Assembly: GCA_002364535.1 (NCBI GenBank)
Contig: DEYL01000040.1
Coordinates: 35,184-73,863, forward strand
Source: Flavobacteriaceae bacterium UBA3159
Lineage (GTDB): Bacteria > Bacteroidota > Bacteroidia > Flavobacteriales > Flavobacteriaceae
Direction: 5' to 3'
Length of the DNA: 38,680 bases
This document shows positions 1 through 7,682 of the stretch, in pieces (the stretch's first letter is position 1; each line of letters starts with the position of its first letter). A program made the translations under genes and the position numbers. Under the pieces are notes generated by a model. That model had not been told where the DNA came from. It ran no database searches and worked only from the letters and a program-made list of their open reading frames with translations.

Positions 1-161
1 TCTTGCTCCATCCAATCCATGGTGGCAGCACCATCATGCACTTCACCTATTTTATGACTCACACCGGTATAAAACAATATCCTTTCGGTAGTGGTTGTTT
101 TTCCTGCATCTATATGAGCAGCAATACCGATGTTTCGAGTGTATTTTAAATCTCTTGCCAT
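1..161 (-). CDS. fusA: Elongation factor G, N-terminal fragment (cut by window edge)
   Basis: The reverse strand from the ATG at 161 encodes 53 complete codons beginning MARDLKYTRNIGI. It contains the G1 P-loop AHIDAGKTT followed by the switch region start, which is the standard N-terminus of the translocation GTPase EF-G. The gene is partial only because the window ends. It is the third gene of the operon rpsL-rpsG-fusA, with 6 bases between the rpsG stop and this start, the usual str operon order. Product identity is certain enough from the P-loop and the context; nothing can be said about the rest of the protein. Confidence 0.96.
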   Translation of the reverse strand, partial: MARDLKYTRNIGIAAHIDAGKTTTTERILFYTGVSHKIGEVHDGAATMDWMEQ

Positions 162-167
162 TGTTGA

Positions 168-644
168 TTAAAATCTAAAGTGAGAGAATGCTTTGTTGGC
201 CTCAGCCATTTTGTGGGTATCAACTCTTTTTTTTACGGCAGCACCCTCTTCTTTGGCTGCGGCCAGAACTTCCTGGGCAAGACGAAGGGCCATAGATTTT
301 TCATTTCGCTTACGGGCAGCAGTGATTAACCACTTCATAGCCAAGGAAACTTTTCGATCGGGTCGAATTTGCATGGGTATTTGGAATGTAGCACCTCCAA
401 CCCTTCTGCTCCTAACCTCCACATGTGGCATAACATTGGACAGCGCGTCTTTCCACAATTCCAGGGGTGTTTTCTCTTCATCTTGATTGCGCTCTTCTAC
501 AATTTCCATAGCATTATAAAAGATATTGAAGGCGGTAGATTTTTTACCATCCCACATCAACATGTTTACAAAACGGGTGACTAGTTGGTCGTTGAACTTA
601 GGATCGGGCAGCAGGGGGCGTTTTTTAGCTTGTCTTTTTCTCAT
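168..644 (-). CDS. rpsG: Small ribosomal subunit protein uS7
   Basis: A 158-residue protein starting MRKRQAKKRPLLPDPKF, the usual length for S7. It binds the 3' major domain of 16S rRNA and nucleates assembly of the 30S head. The conserved basic stretch MPHVEVRSRRVGGATFQIP is present at about residues 72-90, followed by an arginine-rich helix and the C-terminal histidine-rich tail. It lies 23 bases downstream of rpsL and 6 bases upstream of fusA, so it is co-transcribed from the promoter in front of rpsL. In many bacteria S7 or its partners regulate this operon by binding the mRNA; no S7-binding fold was identified here. Confidence 0.98.
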   Translation of the reverse strand: MRKRQAKKRPLLPDPKFNDQLVTRFVNMLMWDGKKSTAFNIFYNAMEIVEERNQDEEKTPLELWKDALSNVMPHVEVRSRRVGGATFQIPMQIRPDRKVSLAMKWLITAARKRNEKSMALRLAQEVLAAAKEEGAAVKKRVDTHKMAEANKAFSHFRF

Positions 645-667
645 AATTAGTCAATAAGGAATTAAGG

Positions 668-1042
668 CTATTTCTTAGGTCTTTTGGCGCCATATTTGGA
701 ACGGCGTTGGAGGCGACCTTCAACACCGGCGGTGTCGAGTGCCCCTCTTACAATGTGATAACGGACTCCCGGTAAATCCTTAACTCTTCCGCCACGAACC
801 AATACTATCGAGTGCTCTTGGAGATTGTGTCCTTCTCCGGGTATGTATGCATTGACCTCTTTTCCATTGGTCAAACGGACCCTTGCAACTTTTCGCATTG
901 CTGAGTTCGGCTTTTTGGGCGTGGTGGTGTACACTCGGGTACAAACACCACGTCTTTGCGGACACGAATCCAAAGCCGCCGATTTACTCTTCTTGGTAAT
1001 GGTGACTCTTCCTTTTCGTACTAATTGTGCTATTGTTGGCAT
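668..1042 (-). CDS. rpsL: Small ribosomal subunit protein uS12
   Basis: A 124-residue protein starting MPTIAQLVRKGR. A longer reading frame starts at 1063 with seven extra residues (MGFFIKY), but homologues start at MPTIAQ, and the extra codons fall in the leader hairpin, so the start at 1042 is preferred. S12 lies at the decoding centre of the 30S subunit. The two loops that decide streptomycin response carry the wild-type lysines, K43 (TTPKKPNSA) and K88 (RVKDLPGVRYH), so this allele predicts streptomycin sensitivity. First gene of rpsL-rpsG-fusA, behind a good Bacteroidetes promoter. Confidence 0.98.
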   Translation of the reverse strand: MPTIAQLVRKGRVTITKKSKSAALDSCPQRRGVCTRVYTTTPKKPNSAMRKVARVRLTNGKEVNAYIPGEGHNLQEHSIVLVRGGRVKDLPGVRYHIVRGALDTAGVEGRLQRRSKYGAKRPKK

Positions 1043-1050
1043 ATATTTTA

Positions 1051-1072
1051 TAAAAAACCCCATTTTTATGGG
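1051..1072 (-). promoter_or_regulatory. Leader hairpin with T-run before rpsL
   Basis: On the minus strand CCCAT-AAAA-ATGGG forms a perfect 5-bp stem with a 4-base loop (plus-strand 1059-1072), followed directly by GTTTTTTAT and then the rpsL start. The expected transcription start is within a few bases of the stem, so the mRNA would begin with this hairpin. It resembles a short intrinsic terminator or a 5' stabilising stem. Function is inferred. Confidence 0.5.
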
Positions 1073-1076
1073 CGTG

Positions 1077-1107
1077 CAAATTTAGAAAATAATTTCTTCT
1101 ATTCAAA
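1077..1107 (-). promoter_or_regulatory. Promoter of the rpsL-rpsG-fusA operon
   Basis: On the minus strand the -33 element TTTG (plus-strand 1104-1107) is followed after exactly 19 bases by the -7 element TAAATTTG (plus-strand 1077-1084). This is an exact match to the Bacteroidetes primary sigma consensus TTTG-N19-TAnnTTTG. The rpsL start codon lies 34 bases downstream of the -7 box. Spacing and position are seen directly; use as a promoter is inferred. Confidence 0.8.
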
Positions 1108-1469
1108 CCCTTAGACCCCAAATTTTGTAGTTTTCTTAAAAAAAATCGACCCCGACAAAATGTTGTAATCATTTATTCTTTTGCATACCCCTTTTTTGCC
1201 TACCGAACTCAACTGCTAAAGTTTTATTTTAAAAGGCTTTTACTTCAAAAAATAACTCACACTTTTTAATAGTGTTAGACTAAAAGCCGATAAATATTTT
1301 CAAAATAAAATTATAATCCATAGGATAGCCATTTTAGCTCCTCAAAAAACATTTCTTACAATCTAAATTGAAGATTATACCAATATGGCCAAAGAGATTA
1401 TTCATGGAGCAGATTCTCTTTTTACTAGAAAGATCATTGGCAAAACAAAGCATTTGAAAAATATAAAGA
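1108..1469. other. Gene-free AT-rich spacer
   Basis: No open frame of useful length and no recognisable protein similarity in any frame. A reading frame beginning with the ATG at 1385 is short and resembles nothing I know; it could be a further decayed part of the peptidase remnant that follows. A weak stem (ACACT/AGTGT near 1270-1287) is the only structure noticed. Confidence 0.5.
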
Positions 1470-2125
1470 AAACACCATCTTTTTGGTTAACGAACCAAAG
1501 CCACTCAAGCTTATATCTATTCTATTTATAGAATCCAAAAAAAACCTTTTGAAGATATACCTAAAGTGGAACCATTTAACCAATATTTCTCTGGAGGATT
1601 CAACGGATTGGTCGTAAAGTAGATCAGAGAGAACCGAGGATCGGCCTATTCAACAGGAGACAGCCTATCCGTCCACACCAATCGGGATTGGACAACCGTA
1701 ATGAGCGGTTATTTTGGAACTCAAGCGGATAAGATATCTGATTTCTTAGTGGCTTTGGTTGAATTGCTAATTGACATGCCGGAATATCTCGCTATAAAAA
1801 ATGGAGTTACAAAATTTCTCATAAATGGTTCCAAAGCAGAATATTATAACAAACTTTCCTTTTTATTGGCCTCACATGAATGGAAAGAAATGGGTTATCA
1901 GGGAAACCCCTTGGCTTATAAACTTCCTCTTTACAACAAAATCACTTTTGACAACATTCGTGATGCTTTCCAAAAAATGGTAAAAACAAAAACTATGCTA
2001 TTGGTGTTGTCGTAAATATAAGTGATATGTATTCAGATAAACTCGAAACCTACGCTAATGAAGTCAAGTTTAATAAAACAGGCTCTTTACAGAGGAGTAA
2101 AAACCAATTAAAGATCATATTTTAA
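1470..2125 (+). pseudogene. Decayed C-terminal domain of an M16-family zinc peptidase
   Basis: Reading frame 3 from about 1489 gives a continuous match, by family memory, to the C-terminal domain of Bacteroidetes M16 (pitrilysin-like) peptidases: PFNQYFSGGFNGLVV, IREN-G-AYSTG, GYFGTQADK, WKEMGYQGNP, LPLYNKITFDNIRD and YQKMVK-like text. A TAG stop at 1620-1622 interrupts it where the family usually has glutamate (VVQE-IRE). Near 1990-2015 the frame shifts: the open frame ends at 2015, while the expected ending (GVVVNISDM-..-LETYANEVK) continues in another frame to TAA at 2123. The N-terminal domain with the HXXEH zinc site is not visible. So this is a broken and truncated remnant, with the open piece 1701-2015 unlikely to make a working protein. 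It ends at a terminator and lies just upstream of the susC/susD pair. Confidence 0.78.
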
Positions 2126-2154
2126 CAAAACAATAAATCATAGATGTATACATT

Positions 2155-2182
2155 AAAAAAACCACCTCAATTGTGGTTTTTT
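2155..2182 (+). terminator. Rho-independent terminator, usable in both directions
   Basis: AAAAAACCAC (2156-2165), loop CTCAATT, GTGGTTTTTT (2173-2182): a perfect 10-bp stem whose inner four pairs are GC-rich and whose ends give A-run and T-run on the two sides. It follows the peptidase remnant by 30 bases and insulates susC. Confidence 0.85.
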
Positions 2183-2245
2183 ATTGGCCATTTTTTAACC
2201 CCCCAATCATCAATAACACTATTATTTATATTTAACGGATATTCT

Positions 2246-2253
2246 TACCTTTG
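2246..2253 (+). promoter_or_regulatory. Probable -7 element of the susC/susD promoter
   Basis: TACCTTTG matches the Bacteroidetes -7 consensus TAnnTTTG and lies 68 bases before the susC start. No TTG is found at the expected -33 position (the bases near 2224-2227 read ATTT), so the promoter may be weak or need an activator, as is usual for susC genes. Confidence 0.5.
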
Positions 2254-2321
2254 TACACTTTTCCTAATTCTCTGAATCAATTTTAAATTCAATTGAATTT
2301 CGAAAACTGTCAACTATATTT

Positions 2322-5300
2322 ATGAAACATTTTTTGGTTTGTCTGCTTTTGTCCTTATTTGCCCCAATCATAGTTTTGGCCCAACAAAACATAACGGTTA
2401 GTGGAGTCATCATTGACGAGTATGGAATGCCTTTGCCCGGAGCCACCGTAATAGAAGTAGGAACAGTCAATGGAGTATCGACCGATTTTGACGGAAACTA
2501 CACCATAGAAGTGGCGGAGGGAGCCACATTGGAATACAGCTATGTAGGCTATCAAGCACAATCAATGTTGGCCGATGCTGAAAATCCCATCAACATATCG
2601 CTTGTTCCAGCCAATGAATTGGAGGAAGTGGTTATCGTGGCCTACGGAACCCAATCCAAACAGTCCATTGTAGGTTCGGTAGCGGTCATTTCCGAAAGTG
2701 ATATACAGTCCCAACCTGCCACCACTATCACCCAAGCCATTCAAGGAAGTGTACCGGGGATCAATGTGGTCAATTCTGGAGGAGTGCCTGGAACCAATCC
2801 CACCATAAGGATCAGAGGAGTGGGCTCAATCAATGCCTCCGCCGCCCCACTGATCATTGTCGACGGGGCACCTTTCAATGGGAACCTAAACAGTATTGCT
2901 CAAGAGCAGGTAGCATCCATTTCTGTTCTTAAAGACGCTTCATCCACTTCACTGTATGGTTCTCGTGGAGCCAATGGGGTCATAATTGTAACCACAAAAT
3001 CAGGATCAAGAGAAACCCCCACAAAAATCTCCTTAAGTACAGTCTATGGAAATTCTATGATGGCCGTCCCCATGCACGATTTATTGGGGATAGAAGATTA
3101 CACTCGATTTTTTTGGGAAGCCTACCGCAACAAGGAGATTTATACCAATGAGTTGTCGGCTGATGCCGCCGGAGCTGCTGCCTCATCCAACCTAGTTTCT
3201 GCATTGTCCTACAATCCATATGGTTTAGAACAACCCGTTGACAGCCAAGGAAATCTCACAGGAACTCCTGCCTGGAACACGGATTGGAAAGGGGTGATTC
3301 TTAACAACAATGCATATAAAAGACAACACGGTTTGTCCATTTTGGGAGGAAGTGAAAAAACCACTTTTTATATGGGAACCAATTACATTAAAGAGCAAGG
3401 ACAAGTCAAGACCACCTATTTCGAACGTTTTGCCACCAGGGTCAACCTTGATACAGAGGTCAATGATTACATCAAATCCGGACTCAATATCTCCTACTCT
3501 ACCTCAAAACAAAATTCCCCTAACCAATCCGGCTCAAGTTATTCCAACTCCATTCAGTGGATATATACCATCCCCAGTTATTATCCACTCTTCAGGAGAC
3601 AGAGCGATGGTACATTATTTAATGATGCAGGGGGCATGCCTGTACTGGACTACGGAAGCAACAACAGCCAAGCAGTCAATGGGGTCAGACCACGCCTACC
3701 CAACGAAAATGGTCTGGGTGCCATCATCAACAATGAAATACTAAAAACCAGGACCTACGCCTCAATGAATGGTTATATCAAAATCAAGCTTCTACAGGAG
3801 TTAAACTTTAAATCGAATATTTTTTATGAACGGGCCACCTTGGATAACTTCAGATACACCCACAACAGGTTTGGTTCTGCCTCGACTGTTCAAGGAAGAG
3901 TTTCTCAAGATCGGGACTTCTTCACCACATTGAATGCGATTCAGACACTCAACTACAACAACAGTTTTGAATTACACACCTTCAATGCTGATGCCATATT
4001 TGAATCCTACCGTTCGGAACAAAACCTTATGGAATCTCAAGGTACAGGTTTTTTGCCCAATGTAAAAGTATTGAATGGGAGCACCGTTCCCGAAACCGTT
4101 GGTGGAGCCATCAACGAAGAGCGAATCTTAAGCGCAATTACCCGTGTTAGTTACAACTATGACAATACCTATTTTGCAGAAGTATCTTTTAGAAGGGATG
4201 GATCCACCAAATTTTCGAAAGACACCCGCTGGGGGAATTTTTACTCCTTTGGAGGGTCTTGGATCGCCTCCAACGAGTCCTTTGTAGATGAAATTCCTTG
4301 GGTAGATTACCTGAAATTGAAGTTTTCTTATGGTGAATTGGGTAATAACAGAAACATCGGATTCTTCCCCTATCTTCAGGTATTTGACACTGGCTACAAC
4401 CAATTGGACAATACCGGAGTGATTTCCTCTCAATTTGTAGATCCCAATTTGACTTGGGAAAAAACAGCCCTGCTAAATTTTGGGACCGAGTTTACTCTTT
4501 TTCAAGGCAAACTTAAAGGAAGTATCGAATACTACAGCAAAGAATCGATCGACCTGATTTATGATAAACCCCTAGCCCTGTCTACGGGTAATGAATCAAT
4601 AAAAACTAATATCGGTGCGATCAAAAATTCGGGGGTTGAATTTTCTTTTAATTCAATGGTTTTCAATAATGACGAATTAACAGTTGACTTGGGGGTTAAC
4701 TTTTCTTTTGACAAAAATGAGATCAGCAATCTTACCCAAGATGAGTTCATCAATGGAACAAAAAAATGGAAAGTTGGAAAATCCCTATATGATTTCTTTA
4801 TACAAGAAGCTGCAGGAGTAGATCCCGTAGATGGTTATCAAATGTGGTATAAAGATGTTTTAACCCCAGACGGTGAACCGACCGGAGAGCGCGTTACCAC
4901 CAAAGAATATGCTGATGCTACTCGATATTATCTGGACAAATCATCCCTTCCCAAAATGGTTGGAGGATTCAATACCAATGTCTCTTATAAAAATTTTGAT
5001 CTGAGTGTTTTGATCAATTTTAGTTTTGGATCCTATGTTTATGACGGTGTTTACTCTAGTCTTATGAATGGTTTTGAAACGCCCGGAGCAAATGGACATC
5101 CCGACCTAAAAAGAAGGTGGCAGAAACCCGGTGACCAAACCGATGTTCCCCTCTTTTTGAACCAGCAAAACGATTTCAATGCCACCTCCTCTAGGTTTTT
5201 ATTCAAAAACAACTACATCAGGGTAAGAGGACTCAATCTGGGTTATACCTTTGAGGAAAGCTGGATGGAAAAATATCAAATCAAAGGTTTAAGGGTTTAT

Positions 5301-5432
5301 CTACAAGGTGACAATTTACTTACCTTTCAGTCCCACAGAGGAATTGACCCTGAGCAAGACCTCTCTGGTCGTACAAGTTATAGATCACATCAAATGAAAA
5401 CCATTTCCCTAGGGGTTAATCTCCAATTGTAA
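2322..5432 (+). CDS. SusC/RagA-family TonB-dependent outer-membrane transporter
   Basis: A 1036-residue protein. Residues 1-20 form a signal peptide ending VLAQ. Residues about 24-100 are the carboxypeptidase-regulatory-like domain typical of SusC proteins (GVIIDEYGMPLPGATV, TDFDGNYTI, YVGYQAQ). A TonB-box-like segment (EEVVIVAYGTQSKQSIVGSV) leads into the plug, with the SusC signature IRIRGVGSIN and SLYGSRGANGVIIVTTK at about residues 165-225. The rest is a 22-strand-type barrel ending in the aromatic-rich terminus TISLGVNLQL. It imports a ligand captured by the SusD partner, 10 bases downstream. Length is normal for the family. No glycoside hydrolase, protease or regulator is next to it, so the substrate cannot be predicted. 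Confidence 0.96.
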   Translation: MKHFLVCLLLSLFAPIIVLAQQNITVSGVIIDEYGMPLPGATVIEVGTVNGVSTDFDGNYTIEVAEGATLEYSYVGYQAQSMLADAENPINISLVPANELEEVVIVAYGTQSKQSIVGSVAVISESDIQSQPATTITQAIQGSVPGINVVNSGGVPGTNPTIRIRGVGSINASAAPLIIVDGAPFNGNLNSIAQEQVASISVLKDASSTSLYGSRGANGVIIVTTKSGSRETPTKISLSTVYGNSMMAVPMHDLLGIEDYTRFFWEAYRNKEIYTNELSADAAGAAASSNLVSALSYNPYGLEQPVDSQGNLTGTPAWNTDWKGVILNNNAYKRQHGLSILGGSEKTTFYMGTNYIKEQGQVKTTYFERFATRVNLDTEVNDYIKSGLNISYSTSKQNSPNQSGSSYSNSIQWIYTIPSYYPLFRRQSDGTLFNDAGGMPVLDYGSNNSQAVNGVRPRLPNENGLGAIINNEILKTRTYASMNGYIKIKLLQELNFKSNIFYERATLDNFRYTHNRFGSASTVQGRVSQDRDFFTTLNAIQTLNYNNSFELHTFNADAIFESYRSEQNLMESQGTGFLPNVKVLNGSTVPETVGGAINEERILSAITRVSYNYDNTYFAEVSFRRDGSTKFSKDTRWGNFYSFGGSWIASNESFVDEIPWVDYLKLKFSYGELGNNRNIGFFPYLQVFDTGYNQLDNTGVISSQFVDPNLTWEKTALLNFGTEFTLFQGKLKGSIEYYSKESIDLIYDKPLALSTGNESIKTNIGAIKNSGVEFSFNSMVFNNDELTVDLGVNFSFDKNEISNLTQDEFINGTKKWKVGKSLYDFFIQEAAGVDPVDGYQMWYKDVLTPDGEPTGERVTTKEYADATRYYLDKSSLPKMVGGFNTNVSYKNFDLSVLINFSFGSYVYDGVYSSLMNGFETPGANGHPDLKRRWQKPGDQTDVPLFLNQQNDFNATSSRFLFKNNYIRVRGLNLGYTFEESWMEKYQIKGLRVYLQGDNLLTFQSHRGIDPEQDLSGRTSYRSHQMKTISLGVNLQL

Positions 5433-5442
5433 AATTTTGAAA

Positions 5443-6858
5443 ATGAAAAAACTACTCGCTACACTTTTGGTGATAAGCCTTATCCTACTATCAGGATGTG
5501 AAAAAGGTTATTTGGACGAGCCCAAGCCCACCGAATCAGTCAATTCATCGGTAATTTTTAAATCCCAGGATGGAGTGGAAGCCTTCATGTCTGGTATACT
5601 CAGGGAAAGTCGCGGTCAATTTGAAAGAACAGACGCAGGAGGACTCTACTCTATGTATTTCGCCAGAGTAGTAAAAGGAAACGATCTTGTTTTGGGCTAT
5701 CAGTGGTATCTTTTTGATTATGAAAATGACAACAGAGAACCCACCTATACCCGAACCATTTTCAGTTGGGAATTTCCCTACTACATTATCAATCAAATCA
5801 ATCAATTTATCAATGGTGTGAACAACAGCTCCAACTTGTCAGACTCAGTAAAAGAGGAATTTTTGGGTCAAGCATTCGCCTTGCGAGCTTTTTATTATTT
5901 TCAATTGGCAATGGAATTCCAACACACACACGCTTATGATCTGTCACTCCCTGCACCACCAATCTACACGGAGCCAGCTATCGAGGGAAAAGCCATGTCC
6001 ACCTTGGATGAGCTTTACGATTTTATTATCACCGATTTGACTGCAGCGGCCGAAACTGCTCCCGCCACCAGAAACAATAAATCATACATTGACCGAAATG
6101 TAGTCTATGCCATTTTGGCCAGAGTCTATCAAGTGATGGGCAAATGGCAGCAAGCAGCCAGTGCAGCTGCAATCGCCAGACAAGGCTATCCACTCGACCC
6201 CGATCAGTATCCCATGGGATTTGATGACATGAACTCCACTGAGTGGATTTGGGCCATGCCGCAACGTGCCGACCAAACCAATTATTTTTACATCGCTCCA
6301 CACGCTTTTACAGATAATATCAACGATGCCTATGGTTTGGCTTTCTGGAATAAAGATTTTGTATCTTTATTTAGCCAAACTGATATTAGAAATAGCTTTA
6401 TCGATCTTTACGATGTAGGTGACGGTGATCAGTATTTTGCTAGAGCTTCCTTAAAATTCACTTTCGATTTCAGCTCGGACATTCCCATCATCAGATCCCC
6501 GGAAATGATATTGATCGAAATTGAAGCTAAGGCAAGATTGGGAAAAGAAAGCGAAGCTGCTAATATGTTGTTGTCTTTACAACAAAACCGAGACCCCGAT
6601 GCAAAAGCTTCAGGAAATACCGGAGAGGCTTTGATCGAAGAAATACTGGTAGAAAGAAGAAAAGAGCTTTATGGAGAAATGGGTGTAGAGTGGTTTGATG
6701 CCAAACGACTTCGCAGGGGGATTACCCGAACAGGAAACCATAGGATCGGCAGTGCTGCAAATTTACTTCCTGATGATAAAAAGTTTTTCCTCAAAGTACC
6801 TCAAAAAGAAATCGACGCCAATATCAACATTGATGAGTCGGTCAACAGCAATCGGTAG
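5443..6858 (+). CDS. SusD/RagB-family surface lipoprotein
   Basis: A 471-residue protein from the ATG at 5443 (a TTG six bases upstream would add two residues and is less likely). The signal peptide ends in the lipobox LLSGC with the lipidated cysteine at residue 19. It is followed by the N-terminal SusD text (YLDEPKPTES), tetratricopeptide-like helices in the middle (residues about 120-230, FALRAFYYFQLAM, YAILARVYQVMGKW) and the conserved C-terminal SusD motif ILVERRKELYGEMGVEWFDAKR. It sits over the SusC barrel at the cell surface and binds the ligand. Translationally linked to susC, 10 bases apart. No terminator is seen after it. Confidence 0.96.
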   Translation: MKKLLATLLVISLILLSGCEKGYLDEPKPTESVNSSVIFKSQDGVEAFMSGILRESRGQFERTDAGGLYSMYFARVVKGNDLVLGYQWYLFDYENDNREPTYTRTIFSWEFPYYIINQINQFINGVNNSSNLSDSVKEEFLGQAFALRAFYYFQLAMEFQHTHAYDLSLPAPPIYTEPAIEGKAMSTLDELYDFIITDLTAAAETAPATRNNKSYIDRNVVYAILARVYQVMGKWQQAASAAAIARQGYPLDPDQYPMGFDDMNSTEWIWAMPQRADQTNYFYIAPHAFTDNINDAYGLAFWNKDFVSLFSQTDIRNSFIDLYDVGDGDQYFARASLKFTFDFSSDIPIIRSPEMILIEIEAKARLGKESEAANMLLSLQQNRDPDAKASGNTGEALIEEILVERRKELYGEMGVEWFDAKRLRRGITRTGNHRIGSAANLLPDDKKFFLKVPQKEIDANINIDESVNSNR

Positions 6859-6942
6859 TAGGCTTCTTTTGCCGCTGCTGAAGAATTATTGATTCCCAAA
6901 AATAATTCTGGATTTCTGATGGGTAATTTCTAAATTGCATCG

Positions 6943-7677
6943 ATGAAAACAGCTCAAGAGATTTATGGTATTCGTGCGATCATGGAAGCCATCGTTCAGG
7001 AAAAAACAATAGATAAAGTTTGGCTGCTCAAGGGGCAGCAAGGGCAATTATTCAAGCATTTAGAGCAAAAAATACATGAAAAAGGAATTTCTCACAGCTA
7101 TGTACCTGTTGAGCGTTTGGATCGCTTCTCCCACCAAAATCACCAAGGGGCGGTGGCCAGAATTGCGCCCATCAACTTTGTCTCATTGGAGGATTTATTA
7201 GAGGAAAACAGCGGTAAAAAAACAGTCTATCTCCTTTTGGATGGTATTACTGATACAAGAAATTTGGGAGCCATCCTCAGAACAGCTACTGCAGTAGGTG
7301 TTGGGGGTATCGTTTTACCTCAAACCGGCTCTGCTCCCGTCAATTCCGATACGGTCAAGACCTCTGCCGGAGGTATTTTTTCTGTACCTTTGGTTAAAGT
7401 GAATCATCTCAAAGATGCACTTTTCTTGTTCCAGGCACACCAAATCAAAACCCTTGCTGTGAGTGAAAAAGCCGAAAAAACAGCCTATGAGTACCATTTT
7501 GATGCTTCGATTGCCCTGATTATGGGATCAGAGGACAAAGGGATCCAAAAGGGACTTTTAAAAATGGCCGACCATACGGTCAAATTGCCCATGAGTGATC
7601 AGATGGATTCCCTCAATGTGAGTGTGGCCTGTGGCGTGATGCTCTATGAAATAGAGCGCCAGCAAAATTATACTTAA
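6943..7677 (+). CDS. rlmB: 23S rRNA (guanosine-2'-O-)-methyltransferase RlmB-type
   Basis: A 244-residue SPOUT-class methyltransferase. The N-terminal substrate-binding domain (residues 1-75) begins with IYGIRAIMEAI, typical of RlmB. The three SpoU motifs are visible: motif 1 LDGITDTRNLGAILRTA at about 98-114, motif 2 IALIMGSEDKGI at about 191-202, and motif 3 LPMSDQMDSLNVSVACGVMLYE at about 215-237. RlmB methylates G2251 (E. coli numbering) in the peptidyl-transferase centre. It is 11 bases in front of rarA, probably one operon. The two-domain layout favours RlmB over TrmH, but assignment among SpoU paralogues by reading alone is not absolute. Confidence 0.88.
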   Translation: MKTAQEIYGIRAIMEAIVQEKTIDKVWLLKGQQGQLFKHLEQKIHEKGISHSYVPVERLDRFSHQNHQGAVARIAPINFVSLEDLLEENSGKKTVYLLLDGITDTRNLGAILRTATAVGVGGIVLPQTGSAPVNSDTVKTSAGGIFSVPLVKVNHLKDALFLFQAHQIKTLAVSEKAEKTAYEYHFDASIALIMGSEDKGIQKGLLKMADHTVKLPMSDQMDSLNVSVACGVMLYEIERQQNYT

Positions 7678-7682
7678 ACACC

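Noticed and set aside
668..1063. Seven-residue N-terminal extension of S12
   Set aside because: The added codons fall in the leader hairpin and no S12 family member starts this way.
1701..2015. A 104-residue open frame as a small functional gene
   Set aside because: Its sequence reads as an internal piece of an M16 peptidase domain that continues on both sides past a stop and a frameshift.
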